From contig OU342630.1 in NCBI GenBank assembly GCA_910589415.1, forward strand, positions 1,798,001 through 1,862,000: a DNA stretch of 64,000 nt, read 5' to 3'. Shown here piece by piece: positions 1-10,491 of this stretch. This DNA comes from Malachius bipustulatus. Lineage: Eukaryota; Arthropoda; Insecta; Coleoptera; Melyridae. Made by a program: the position numbers and the translations under genes. The number at the start of each line of letters is the position of its first letter. The stretch's first letter is position 1. The notes below the pieces were generated by a model, which saw only the letters and a program-made list of their open reading frames with translations, searched no databases and was not told the origin of the DNA.

Positions 1-688
1 TTTAATATAACCGCCGACTTTGTTTGAACGATTTTAATAAAATGGCGTGCGATTCGGCCAAAGTCGGTTTTGGAAGCGAAAATTTTCAATGGTCTTTCGC
101 ACATTTTTCGATGTAAATCTGTTCGCGGTGATCCAAATAAGATCACGGAGGTACTCGCGTGTGGCTAAGAAAAGGGTCACGTCCCCCACCCTCGACTCAA
201 ACTAACACGAAAGTAAATTTTTACGCGAATCTATAACTTCCACGCGAATTTTCGTAAGTTCACATATTGGTCCTTCAGGAGCGATATAGAAAAAATAGTC
301 ACAAAAAAGGAGGTGGCAGGCGTTAACTTTGACGGGGAATCTACTGCTTTCAGGGCCGTACTGATATAGAAAAACTGCAATTAAAAAAAAACAACTGATG
401 ACAAATTTCAACTTTGACTGGGATCTACTGACACTGCGGGCCGAAGGCCCGCCATGGAGGGCCGAAGGCCCGACGCCGCCGGCAGGCCAAGATTTTCGTA
501 AGGAAAATCTTGTTTATTTTTGTTGGTTATTTTCATTGATTAATTGTGAAGTAATTATTAGAAGTACTTCTATTAGAATAAGGGAAGAATATTTGTGAAA
601 TAAAGATTGTTTTTCTTTAATTTGAACATAAAATATTAATATAAATACTTCAATTTAGATAACAACGCAATTGAGTCGTTATTCAAAC
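1..688. other. Non-coding flank before the first LTR element
   Basis: AT-rich sequence without a credible gene. Short ORFs at 202-411 (minus) and 398-598 (plus) lack recognisable motifs and run through the palindromic GC block, so they are not called. The only structured part is the palindrome cluster at 433-512. Confidence 0.6.
433..512. repeat. Cluster of short GC-rich palindromes
   Basis: The 14-base palindromic unit GGGCCGAAGGCCCG occurs twice within 35 bases. It is followed by a GC-rich stretch and a separate hairpin, CAAGATTTT - 7-base loop - AAAATCTTG, near 488-512. The block contrasts sharply with the AT-rich surroundings and looks like a terminus or regulatory part of a mobile element. 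The family was not identified. Confidence 0.5.
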
Positions 689-876
689 TGTTAATATGAA
701 TGATATTTATCGATTACAAAATCGAAATATTTATTAAAGTACGAAAGGTTGATAAATAATTACAAACTATTAAACCATAATTTCACATTAAATTGTTCTT
801 TCTAATCATCATGACGTAACGTCAACTTGACTTCTCTGATGGCCTGACAACAGAGCTGAGATGCCTAGCAGCCACA
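689..876 (-). repeat. 188-bp LTR (3' LTR in element orientation)
   Basis: Matches 1987-2174 almost base for base, with TG and CA ends. The pol-tail ORF reads into its edge (865-876), which is common in gypsy elements. Confidence 0.9.
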
Positions 877-1065
877 TACTCCCTCCCCAGAGACAACGGT
901 GAGATATCTTGCTGGGAAGTAGACGAGACGTCCGGAGCGAGTCCGAGTAGTTTCAGTGGATGTTGATACTGGTATGCCGGACTGGGTAGCTGGCTGTGTT
1001 AAAAGAGAGTCATCTGGAGTGTCAGCAGGATATTGTTGGGAAGAAGAGCCATCGTGATCAGCCAA
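865..1065 (-). pseudogene. C-terminal tail of a gypsy Pol (integrase end)
   Basis: A 66-residue ORF whose segment TRSGRLVYFPARYL matches the Arg-rich, F-P-A-R-Y ending typical of gypsy integrases. Everything upstream (protease, RT, RNase H, integrase core) is missing. The tail sits next to gag, which marks the internal deletion near 1066-1123. On its own it has no enzymatic activity. Confidence 0.65.
877..889 (-). other. Polypurine tract of the compact element
   Basis: On the minus strand the 3' LTR is preceded by a purine run read as GGGGAGGGAGTA. This is the expected plus-strand primer position for reverse transcription and supports the orientation. Confidence 0.7.
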
Positions 1066-1123
1066 AATAAACGGCTTGATTGTGTTGTGCCCCTATCGCC
1101 TTCTGCCGCAATATGCGTGGGGC

Positions 1124-1924
1124 TTATTCGTTTCCCTGGTTAGTGTTATTAACAGATTTGAAAGAGCAAGGTTCGACACATTTGTTAGCATCGCTTCCAA
1201 ATTTAAAATGATACCAACAGTACTGATATTTTCGACGACTGATTGATCTTGAGCGGCTGGTAGAATTCGACCTGGACATTGGGCGAGAGCGCAGTTCGCT
1301 AACAGACTGGGTCAAATCCTTAATTGCCTGTTCCAATTTTGCATATCTTTCGTCTGTAGAAACAACAGGTTTATTAACTTCGCATAAATAGGATGAAGAT
1401 GGAGCTGTAATAGCTAAAATTTTGTCTGCCATACTTGCTATTGTATCTACATTATCTTGGCTTGCAGCTAAGACGGTTCTAGCGTTTGTCGGCAGTCTTT
1501 GGAGAAATATTGTGCGTAAAAATTCATCAGTTACTTGACTGCCTGCCAAGGTTCGCATCTCTCTTAAGAGGGTGGAGGGTTTCCTATCTCCGAGTTGCAA
1601 ATCAGTAAGAAGTGTTTTCACTTTTTCTGCGTCTGTTTGAGCGAATTCATTGATTAGTCTTGATTTCAAGTCCGAGAATGGAGTATTAGATAGTGGTCTT
1701 GTAATTAAATCTGACACTATATCTGCAATCTCTCCATCCACTGAGCCAAGGATATAATGATATTTTGTAACTTCACTAGTAATGTTGGAGATAGCAAACT
1801 GAGATTCCACTTGCAGGAACCATGTGTTCACATTCTTGCGCCAGAATGGCGGTATTTTAATGGCTACTCGAGCTATTTCTTGTTGGGGTGGGTCCGAAGA
1901 TGCTGAAGTAGCTGGATCCGTCAT
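1124..1924 (-). CDS. Gag-like protein of the compact gypsy element
   Basis: A 266-residue ORF starting at ATG just inside the 5' LTR and primer site. The N-terminal part (about residues 20-130) has the pattern of insect gypsy Gag proteins: IPPFWRKNVNTWF, then a QFAISNI-type stretch, then an LLTDLQLGDRKPS-type stretch. The C-terminal third is Ser/Arg rich (about 210-230), probably nucleic-acid binding. It is followed by a C-W-H-F-K-F-G segment with several cysteines, but no clean CCHC knuckle is visible. Gag would package element RNA into particles. It ends at a stop 58 bases before the pol-tail ORF, so pol has been deleted between them. The ORF itself is uninterrupted. Confidence 0.8.
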   Translation of the reverse strand: MTDPATSASSDPPQQEIARVAIKIPPFWRKNVNTWFLQVESQFAISNITSEVTKYHYILGSVDGEIADIVSDLITRPLSNTPFSDLKSRLINEFAQTDAEKVKTLLTDLQLGDRKPSTLLREMRTLAGSQVTDEFLRTIFLQRLPTNARTVLAASQDNVDTIASMADKILAITAPSSSYLCEVNKPVVSTDERYAKLEQAIKDLTQSVSELRSRPMSRSNSTSRSRSISRRKYQYCWYHFKFGSDANKCVEPCSFKSVNNTNQGNE

Positions 1925-1971
1925 TTTCGATTCTGATTAGTTGAATGATGCTTCTGTAGTTTTATTATTCA

Positions 1972-1986
1972 CTCTAGGGTCACCAG
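1972..1986 (-). other. Primer-binding site candidate
   Basis: Directly inside the 5' LTR the minus strand reads CTGGTGACCC. TGG matches the CCA end of a tRNA, as in gypsy elements. The tRNA was not identified. Confidence 0.6.
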
Positions 1987-2174
1987 TGTTAATATGAATG
2001 ATATTTATCGATTACAAAATCGAAATATTTATTAAAGTACGAAAGGTTGATAAATAATTACAAACTATTAAACCATAATATCACATTAAATTGTTCTTTC
2101 TAATCATCATGACGTAACGTCAACTTGACTTCTCTGATGGCCTGACAACAGAGCTGAGATGCCTAGCAGCCACA
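1987..2174 (-). repeat. 188-bp LTR (5' LTR in element orientation)
   Basis: Second copy of the 188-bp repeat. It is followed on the right by the AAAC duplication at 2175-2178. Confidence 0.9.
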
Positions 2175-2178
2175 AAAC

Positions 2179-3925
2179 AAAATGTACTTACATAAACTAT
2201 TATATTATGCATACAAGTTCGCCACTTTCAAGACTTCATAGGATAATCCATAGTAAATAAGAAATTTACTGCTCTTTGCTTATTAACATTCTGATCTAGA
2301 AAGCTTAAATATTGGTATCAAACAAAAAATAGAAGAATTTTGCATATCACCTTGCCATTTTTTTCAGAATTCAACTTGAGTATTTACTGTAAACAGTGTG
2401 ACTAACTTAAAACCACATCACGTTTTCTGTTACTCACCTGGGTCGAACTAGTAAACGGTTGAAATTGCAGTAAAATGGTGTACATGTCTCTATACTAACT
2501 TGAGTTAATCACACTCTTTACCGTAAATATTCAAACTGAATTCTCGAAAAATGCGTTATTGACGATGCAATTGGCCATTTAATTAAACTCTAGCCATTAC
2601 ATAAAATGCTGCCAAATAGTAAAATGATTCTGTATCTTTCTATCATTTGATAAACTTCTTAAAACTACAGCAAAATGACAAAGCTTCTGGCCATACCATG
2701 TAATGCATTTTAAATTGGTTAGCTAGGTCCAGTTTCATCTCATGACAGTACCATGAAAATAAACCACAAATGTGTGTAGATTCAAATTAGTAGATTCCTG
2801 TCATGTCATCTAGAACTGTCACGACTCGCGATCCAGCAATCAGCTGATTAATTAGCAGAGAATGTACACAAACCTTCCTTTGCTACAATATTGTAGATTT
2901 TTGAATGGTGTAATAGTTTAATATTTTTTCAGAGCGAGATGTCTTGACCTGATCAGAACCTGACAGGTAGGTTCTGATTATTTTTTTTGGTTCTTGCCGG
3001 GTAGATATCTCTCTTTTGAAAAAATATTATAGGTACAGAAGGGTGAGTCGGGAGAAATTAAGCAAATTCCAAGATTGTATTGCCGTATACTTACGTGAAG
3101 ATGATCTGAAAAAACTTATACAGGGTAGCTAAAGAATAGCTAAAATTCTGACAACAGTCCAATAAATTTTTCAAATTTGAGTTTTGAAAAAAAAAATAAA
3201 AAAAACCGGTCAATTTTATAATTTAATGACCACACTGTCAGTGGAAAATCATTTTAAATAGGACACCCTGTATATTATTACACTCTCAGATTGTCTGAGA
3301 AACAAATAATTAAAATCGCCATTTTCCATTTTCAAAGCAGCTTACAATATATAAAACAGAGCAAGATATCGATGAAACGGTTTAAATGTTCCTATTTTAA
3401 CTTCTTATGTGAGTAGGTACTGTCCTATGATGTAGATGAAATTTTTATATAGGGTGTAATGATTATATTATACAGGCTGTTAATTAAGTATGTAGGTACT
3501 TGTAATTGTTTGGGTGCATGATTTTAAAAGTGAAAGTTGTAATGCTTTGAAATAAATATCTGAACTTTGAAAAAAAAAGGTCAGAAAAAGAAAGGCAAAG
3601 CAAATGGTTAGGTGTGTGATTATTCTGGTTTGATTGTTTTTTTTTTGTGGAAGGACCATCCTGTATATTTAAACTCATTCAGCAGGGCATTTTTATTTAA
3701 TTTTATTATTGAAGGAAAGTCAATTTGGTTTCCTTCCATTTCTAATCAGAGGTTTTTTTTGTATACCTACAACTACTGATAATCCACAATAAATTAATAT
3801 AAATTAATAATTAATAATTTTTCTTGACTTTCTCAACAACTCCATGCTAATATACTGGAGTAGAAGTGGCTATTTAGTGGCTACTTAATGTTTTTTTTAT
3901 GCACATGATGGGCCATTAATTATAT
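2179..3925. other. AT-rich non-coding stretch with repeat ends
   Basis: No credible gene. It holds a small hairpin element at 2920-3028. Segments at 3263-3470 carry CACCCTGTAT and GGGTGTAATG ends and resemble the inner part of the palindrome at 36630-37500. ORF 3484-3678 (minus) is low-complexity and not supported. Confidence 0.6.
2920..3028. repeat. Small inverted-repeat (MITE-like) hairpin
   Basis: Outer arms of about 24 bases (AATATTTTTTCA at 2920 against its complement ending at 3028) enclose a nested hairpin with arms ATCAGAACC and GGTTCTGAT. No target duplication was established. Confidence 0.5.
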
Positions 3926-5455
3926 AATAATAATAATAATAATAATAAATGGAGTTCGGAGTGGACAAATGCAAAACACTTCACCTGGAAACTAACTCAG
4001 GAACCAAATCATCAAGTACTGAATAATCAAACATTGCAAAAACTACACCCTAATGACTTGTATAAATACCTGGGATTTCAACAAAGCTTCAAACTTAATC
4101 ACACCGAAATAGAATCACAGCTCCAAGCAGAATATGAAAAAAGACTAAACCAACTTCTTAAAACGCGCTTGAACTCCGGAAATCTATTTAAAGCCATTAA
4201 CACTTACGCGATCCCCATTCTCACCTACTCCTTTGGAATCATCAGATGGTCGACCACAGACCTGGAAAACATTAACATACGAACAAGAACTGCCCTAACG
4301 ATAAATAGAATACTGCACCCCAACTCATGTAAGGAAAGATTCAACATAAGCAGAAAAAAAGGAGGGAGAGGAATAATAGACCTGCATTCACTACATGCCA
4401 AACAATTGAATTCACTCCAGACATACTTCCGTTCAAAAGAACACAAACTACACAAAGCAATAGTGCATACAGACAAGAACTACACACCGCTGAATCTTCA
4501 TTCACAAACACCAACTGGTCAACATCCAAGAACAGTCGAACAAAAAAAAGAGATATGGTCCTCAAAGGCTCTACATGGCAGACACTCAAGTCATAACCCT
4601 CGTCATAACCCCAACATTAACAAGAAGCTGTCGTATAAATTTTTGGAAAACGGGCTTCTCTTTCTTGAAACCGAGGGCTTTCTTCTTGCCATCCAGAACC
4701 AAGTAATTGCCACCAATAACTACAGAAAGCACATATTAAAAGATGCAACAATAGTCAGTGACGCATGTAGAAAATGCCAACAATTTCCAGAGACAATAGA
4801 TCACATCAACTCTGGTTGCAAGCTCCTTGCAGGAACTGCATATACTGATAGACACAACACAGTAGTAGCAAAAATAATACACCAAGCCATTGGACTCCAC
4901 TACAATCTTCATGCAGACTCTCAACCCTACTACAAAAATATACACCGCAAACAATACTGGAAAATCAAGATCACAAATTATATTGGGACCTCACCATCCA
5001 AACTGAAAAAACAATCATGCACAATAGGCCAGATATCACGCTTGTAAATAAAAAAGAACACGTAACATTCATCATTGACATCGCAGTTCCATTAGACTCC
5101 AACATAATAAATAAATACGCAGAAAAGAAAAGTAAATATCAATCATTAGCCATAGAAATTGAAAGGATATGGAAACAGAAGTCGGTGTACATCCTACCGT
5201 TTATAATATCATCAGTGACCGGAATCACGCCGCACACATTCACACAACATCTCACACAACTCCAGCTGCCACACTACATACATACACAGGCACAAAAAGC
5301 AACGATACTTCAAACATGCAACATCACTCGAAACTTCTTAAATCAAAGATAATGAAATCTGTGTAGACTTGGACTGAGCCGGTCTGCATGGATACACCAG
5401 CAATGATGCTGAGAATGAATTGAGAAACAATAATAATAATAATAATAATAATATT
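3926..5455 (+). mobile_element. 5'-truncated R4/Dong-type non-LTR retrotransposon
   Basis: The fragment lies exactly between two trinucleotide arrays, (TAA)n at about 3925-3948 and (AAT)n at about 5426-5452. R4/Dong elements are known to insert in TAA repeats and to end in them, and the encoded protein is of that type. Only the region from the end of the RT domain to the C-terminal nuclease remains; the 5' part is lost. Reading frames are broken, so it is inactive. Confidence 0.8.
3952..5352 (+). pseudogene. R4/Dong-type ORF, C-terminal half, frameshifted
   Basis: The piece begins MEFGVDKCKTLHL, typical of the segment after the RT palm, then shifts frame before the long ORF (from about 3990 to 5047). 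That ORF contains DLYKYLGFQQS, INTYAIPILTYSFGI and a zinc-finger pattern C-R-K-C ... H-I-N-S-G-C at about 4765-4820. These are hallmarks of the R2/R4 group, in which the finger precedes a restriction-like endonuclease. A second frameshift near 4995-5016 moves to the frame ending at 5352. That frame carries the nuclease motif RPD followed by FIIDIAVPLD and the Lys-rich AEKKSKYQ. Two frameshifts make it non-functional. Confidence 0.8.
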
Positions 5456-5960
5456 TCAGTCCCCCATCGGGCGTGTCCCCAGATGGTGGATCGGGGAGAG
5501 AGCCCCCAGAAATGGGCGGTAAGTGGGAAATCAAATACCACTCGTGGACCAAAACGGAAAATCCAAGTTTGACACATAGCGGGCGCCTATTAGGTGAGCG
5601 ACTATGGTCAATATTAGGACCGGCTGAGAGATACGAGTATCTACCTGGCAGTAGGTATAAAATGACCAGTGTAATGGAGAATGTAAAACGAAGGAGAAGA
5701 CGAATGTCCGAGAAGGACCCTGAGGTTACTGGAGCTGGTCCTGGTAGTCAGGCTTGTGCGAACGGCCAGTGACGCGACTCGGGAGGAATGCAGCGACCGC
5801 GCCGGGATCAACCCGAAGTCGTTACAGTATTACACCGAAGTGGACGATACAGATACATCGTGAGCATACAACCCAGCAGAAATGCCCAAGAGGTTGTCGT
5901 TCATAGAAACGAATCATCTAAAAGGATATAGTGGACTATGGAATAAACCTAAATGTGATA
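5456..5960. other. GC-rich segment, unassigned (possible 5' region of another LINE)
   Basis: Directly after the TAA array the base composition jumps to GC-rich. A 99-codon plus-strand ORF (5473-5772) has no family I recognise: Gly/Pro-rich start, an Arg run, and an end reading VTGAGPGSQACANGQ. Its position next to the TAA array suggests the 5' untranslated or N-terminal region of a second R4-like element, but this is inference. Confidence 0.35.
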
Positions 5961-7164
5961 CACACTTTTTTCCTTGTTAATAATAATTGAATCGGTTAGA
6001 ATTAAAAGGCACTAACTGCATTTTTCAACATTTTTTACTTTATGGTGGATTCTTGTGTAGAAACCTGCATAGAATCGTTTGGCAATGAAAGCAAATAAGT
6101 CCCGTATGCACTGAAGACAATAAACTGTTAAATTTATAAATTTCCCTGCTTATGACATCGGGAGGGTTCCCATAAATCACCACAAAGTAGATGCAATCTG
6201 ACAACTGCTGAAGTACGTCCCGAAAAAGGGAAAAAAATCCCTAAAGTTCTACAAAGCTTACCTATCATGGCCGATGGCTAATACTGCAGAACATGTATGA
6301 AGTGCCCTATTGAACTTATATTGCTTATCAAATATAAACTATAAACTACAAATAACTTTGTAACTTTATAAATACAAAAATGTATAAATAAAATGACAGC
6401 ATTAATAATGTTTTTTTTCATTATTTGCAAATTGGAATTAAAAGAAACTAACTCCACAAGAGTTTTTTGGGAAAATTTTGAAAAACTTATTTTCCACACA
6501 GAATTTTATTTTTTATTGAGTAAGTATTATAAATTAGCTATCGCATCGCTTAATTTGGATACAATTTGACAGAATTTTAAGAAACAAAACGTTTTTTTAA
6601 TTTCCTGAACAATGGGTAGGATATTACACTACTCTGACCTACAAGATTCGTAGTTCGTAGTTTTTCAAGGTTGCTTTGCTTTTGACAGATAATGCTAATA
6701 AAATTAATAAGATAATAACAAATTTCTAATATTTCTAATAAGTGAATTGCCAGAGTAATGTCATTCAATAAATTTTACTTTTTCTTCAATGGTGTTACTT
6801 CAATTGGTCAATTCATTTTTATAAACAAGTTTTTCTTTAAAAAGTAATACTTTGCCACTTAAAGTTTTAATGATGAATGAATTACTTTTGAACAATCAGT
6901 TATTGACAATAAATAATTTTTAGCATTATCTGTCAAAAGCAAAGCAGCCTCGAAAAACTACGAAAAACCGTGAAGTTTTTCCTAATTTTCTCGAAAAAGG
7001 ATGAACCACATGAAAATGCAATTGTAGCATAAGAAGCAGCTTTTTTTCCTTAAGAAGTTTTATATTTGACATTTTACTGTAAAATAATTAGGGGGGGAAA
7101 TAACCAATATTTCCAATAGTTTATTTTAACATGGGAATTCCCTATGTCCAGAAATTCAAGAGAC
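5961..7164. other. AT-rich non-coding stretch with one inverted repeat
   Basis: No gene seen. An inverted repeat with arms of about 50 bases (around 6643-6695 and 6917-6968, sharing GCTTTGCTTTTGACAGATAA and its complement) could be the ends of a small DNA element of about 325 bp. ORFs at 6278-6499 and 6577-6768 are low-complexity. Confidence 0.5.
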
Positions 7165-7167
7165 ACA

Positions 7168-7316
7168 TGCCCGAATTCACAAACGATAATTTCCTAAATA
7201 ATTACGTAATCAATTATACCCATCTCACTCTATTGCAAAAAAACTGCATATCTCCATCTCACTCATTTAATTAATTACGTAATTATTTAGGAAATTATCG
7301 TTTGTGAATACGGGCA
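7168..7316. mobile_element. 149-bp MITE, copy 1 (TGCCCG...CGGGCA)
   Basis: The terminal inverted repeats are about 45 bases long, starting TGCCCG and running through CACAAACGATAATTTCC. The left end has one change (CGAATTC for CGTATTC). The element is flanked by a 3-bp duplication ACA (7165-7167, 7317-7319). Two more copies lie at 23394 and 59481. A 3-bp duplication fits PIF/Harbinger-type MITEs, though ACA is not the usual TWA. Confidence 0.85.
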
Positions 7317-7482
7317 ACAGTGTATAACCTACTCGATTTAAACTTTAACTTTAAAAACCATGCCTATTGCATTTTCTCAGGAAATATGAAAATACAAAAA
7401 TATACAGGCTGTTCTATTTAATAATGATAAAGGAAAAAGTCTTATTCTCGCTAAGTTTGAGACTTTATTTTTTCTTTTATTT

Positions 7483-7518
7483 GGTTACATGTTTCGGCTC
7501 TTCGGCCATCATCAGACC
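7483..7518 (-). ncRNA. Hammerhead ribozyme in PLE-1 copy A
   Basis: Read on the minus strand: stem I GGU, core CUGAUGA, stem II around GGC...GCC, core GAA, self-complementary stem III ACAUGU, cleavage base A, stem I return ACC. The palindromic stem III means cleavage is expected from a dimer, as known for Penelope-element hammerheads. Confidence 0.8.
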
Positions 7519-8339
7519 ATAAAATAAACTGCAAGTAAAAAGGTATATTGTGAGTATAAAACTCAGTCATAACTAGCTGGATTGGAAATATAAAAATACA
7601 AAAGATATTAATTAGTTAAGGTGTACAACTTACAGTCGTCTCTATGTCATAACAGACAATTTCGGCTCATCAAGCAGGTTGAAGCAAACCATCACACACA
7701 TCAGTTGCGGGGTTAAAATAAAATAATATCGAAACAAGGGGTGTACCCCCATAGAGTCATCTTGAACTCGTCTAGGAAGTCAAAGACCAGACAAATATAA
7801 AACATTGACTAAAACACCAAGGGAAACGGAAAAGGCATCGAATTCCTTGTTAAATATTTAAAAATACTCGAAGGCACATGTGCTCGAGTCTCCTGTAGGA
7901 GAACCCACAAAATGGAAGCTGCATATAGATATCAGTGCAGATATGATTTCTTTTTATATTTTTTATAAAATCTAGAAATTTGAGAGGAAACCATCATGTT
8001 ATTTTAGGTTAATTAATTCGAAAAGTTTTTAAAAAATTTTTTGAACGATGTCTATATCAAACATTGACAGGTGACAACTGACAAAATGGTGAAAAGAAGG
8101 GGAGACAGAGTATGAGGTTTCATTGAATGACTGATGGCAGATTGTTGACAAGCGATGTAAAGTCAGTCCGGTAAAAAGAAGAAGAAAGATGAGAAGTGGG
8201 GACTTCTATAAGCCGGCGGGAAAATTTGAAAATTTGAAAAATTAGATATGGTCAAAGAACAAGGAAATATGTTGTGAGAATTGACAAATCCAGGTAGTGG
8301 TATGTAATTAAGAGATGGGTTTTTTTATATTGTGTATTA

Positions 8340-10460
8340 TTAAGGCATAGGGGAAATGTTGTTGCTATTAATTATAGGGCGATGTTGTCTCAATATTTCG
8401 AAAGTAGGTGGGAATGAATTAGTCATCATGGAATTTAGAGAGTTTAAGTTTTCGTCGTTGATATGTTTGAAAATTTCAAGTTCTTCGAGAATTGATTGTT
8501 TATGGCCTGAGGGGCATTGATGAAGTAAGTCTACGTCTCTGTCTATGTCAAAATGGTGGTTATGTAATCTGAGATCTTTCCCAAATATGGACTTATCGTT
8601 ATCTGGTATTCTATAGCTGCGTAAGTGTTCATCAATTCTGGTTTTTAAGCTTCTACCACTTCTTCCAATGTAAACTGTATTGCAATCTGGATCTCCACAA
8701 CGAAGTCTATACACTCCGCATTTATTTAGTCTTGGGATCTGGTCTTTGTTTTTGACAAGGTGTTGAAACAAGGTGTTGTTAGGTTTAAATGCGGTTTTAT
8801 AGTCGGTATAGGATTCGAAAACTCTACTGATTTGTTGTGAAACTTCACCAAAGAAAGTGAGGGGTACGAACTTTCTGTTGGAATCTCTATCTACTGCATA
8901 GGCTTCAGATCTAAGTAATTGACTTCTCTTTCTATTGATCAATTTGTCAATTATAGTTGGATTATAGCCATTTGTCTGTGCTAAAAGTTTGATGGTGTCA
9001 ACTTCATTGTTGAAACAACTTGAATTTAATGGAATTTTTAAAAGGCGATCTATGTAGCATCTGAAGGCAGCCATTTTGTGTTGATATGGGTGACATGAGG
9101 TATCTGGGATGCAGTGGTTCGTTGAAGTTGGTTTTCTGTAGATGTCGAATTTGATTTCGTGGTCTGATATCGAAAGTTGGAGGTCAAGAAAGTTTATTTT
9201 GCCTTCTTTTTCTATTTCCATGGTGAAATTGATATTGGAGTGGGTTTTGTTGATCCAGTCTAGAAGTAAATTTGGGGAGTCCGTTGAGTTGTTCCAGCAG
9301 ATAATTATGTCATCAACGTAGCGGTACCAGAAAAGAATATTTTTTCGGTGCGGGTTGGAAGAGTGAAAAACTATGTTGTCTTCAAAGAATGACATAAACA
9401 CTTCTGCCATGAAGGGTGATAGACAGTTACCCATACTTAGACCGTCTGGTTGTAAGTAAACGGTGTTGTCAAATGAGAAGAAGTTCTGTTTCAAGCAAAG
9501 AGAAGTTAGTTGGAAGATACTCTCAGCCATGTCATTGTCTATTTGTGAGTGATGTATGATGTTTTTGAGGATTTGTAAAGTTTGTGGAACTGGTACAGTG
9601 GTAAAAAGGTTAGAGACGTCGAGTGAGATAAGGGTATGTGAGTCTGGGATATGTAAGTTTTTTACTTTGTTAACTAGGTCTAGGCTATTTTTTAAACTGT
9701 GTTTTGGATGGAAGTCTAAAATAGAAGGAAGAAGTTTGTTGAGTTTTTCGGAAAGATGGTAGGCTAAGCTACCTGTAAAGGCAACAACTGGTCTTATGGG
9801 GACATTTTGTTTATGTATTTTAGGGAGACCATATAGTCTAGGGATATTATGGTTCATGGGTATTAAATGTTTTATGTTATCAAAAATTACTGGGCCATAT
9901 TTGTTAAGTGTAGTCTTAAAAGAAATGCAATATTTCTTATAGCAATCAATATCAGCTGGGATTAAACCGTTGTCTGTGAGGAAAGTGTTGACCATATTTA
10001 TGTATTCGTTCCTAGGAAGAACAACCATACAATTACCCTTATCAGCCTTTGAAATAAAAAGATCATTGTTTTTGACCTTGATTCTCACTTTTTTTAAACA
10101 AGAAAGAAGTTTATGAATGGCAGGTGAAGTTTTTAATCTTAGTCTTTTAAAAGCAAGGAGAATGTCAGAAGTCTTGCTTCTTATGGTATTGATTACGTTA
10201 ATGTTCTCAAATTTATGAGATCTTATAATTGACTCAACTTCAGCCACCAAAGTTTCAATGATTCTATGTTTATTAAGTTCGGGTAATGAAAATTTAAGTC
10301 CTTGGTCAAGTAAAAGTTTTTCATCATTGTCAAATTGAACGTCAGAGAGATTTATGACTCTCTGGTGGAAGTTATTGTTAGGCAAAATTGGCTCAAGGGA
10401 GACTGCGGGCTGAACTTGAATGGAACGTAAGTATGAAATTTTTTTTTCGAATGAATTCTA
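8340..10460 (-). CDS. Penelope-type reverse transcriptase with GIY-YIG nuclease
   Basis: An uninterrupted frame of about 700 codons. The 681-codon part from 10385 begins at a TTG codon, so it is not a true start: the frame stays open upstream to about 10460 and the real N-terminus is missing. RT landmarks in order are SKADKGNCMVVL, the LISLDVSNLFTTVP segment, QPDGLSMGNCLSPF, the catalytic YRYVDD (codons near 9309-9320) and KINFLDLQLSI. The C-terminal GIY-YIG domain reads GVYRLRCGDPDCNTVYIGRSGRSLKTRIDEH (8600-8720, shown here in part: GVYRL and VYIGRSGRS). It copies element RNA at a nicked site. With its 5' end lost, mobility in cis is unlikely. Confidence 0.92.
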
Positions 10461-10461
10461 T

Positions 10462-10491
10462 TAGTGTATTTTTTAACAAAAAAATACACTA
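10462..10491. repeat. Short perfect hairpin at the PLE truncation point
   Basis: TAGTGTATTTTTT, a three-base loop, then AAAAAAATACACTA. It sits exactly where PLE copy A loses homology with the other copy, so it may mark the insertion junction. Confidence 0.5.

Larger units (their letters stand above)
689..2174 (-). mobile_element. Compact Ty3/gypsy-derived LTR element, internally deleted
   Basis: Two 188-bp direct repeats (689-876 and 1987-2174) begin TG and end CA. They differ at about one position by eye (TTTCAC against TATCAC). They bracket 1110 bp of internal sequence read on the minus strand. The 4-bp target duplication AAAC is present at 685-688 and 2175-2178, so this is one intact insertion. 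The inside holds a gag and a short pol tail but no protease, RT or integrase core. It is therefore a non-autonomous deletion derivative that would need proteins from a full-length relative. The near-identical LTRs suggest a recent insertion. Confidence 0.92.
7422..10462 (-). mobile_element. Penelope-like element, family 1, copy A
   Basis: Minus-strand copy containing the RT plus GIY-YIG ORF, a 3' untranslated/pLTR region of about 0.9 kb (7422-8339) and a hammerhead ribozyme. Its 3' end (AATGATAAAGG...) matches the ends at 21657 and 27010. The 5' end is truncated near 10462, where homology with the 23070 copy stops. By eye it is nearly identical to the second copy, so amplification was recent. 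Confidence 0.9.

Noticed and set aside
433..471. GGGCCGAAGGCCCG repeats considered as a bacterial REP element or terminator
   Set aside because: All surrounding elements are eukaryotic; no bacterial gene is present.
4225..4954. Minus-strand ORFs with Cys/Val/Leu-rich products
   Set aside because: Antisense of the R4/Dong reading frame; no motifs of their own.
5338..5577. ORFs with Leu or Tyr runs
   Set aside because: Produced by the (AAT)n microsatellite.
9556..9762. Plus-strand 68-codon ORF, also at 23912-24118 (minus)
   Set aside because: Antisense shadow of the PLE reverse transcriptase; the repeat simply follows the two PLE copies.
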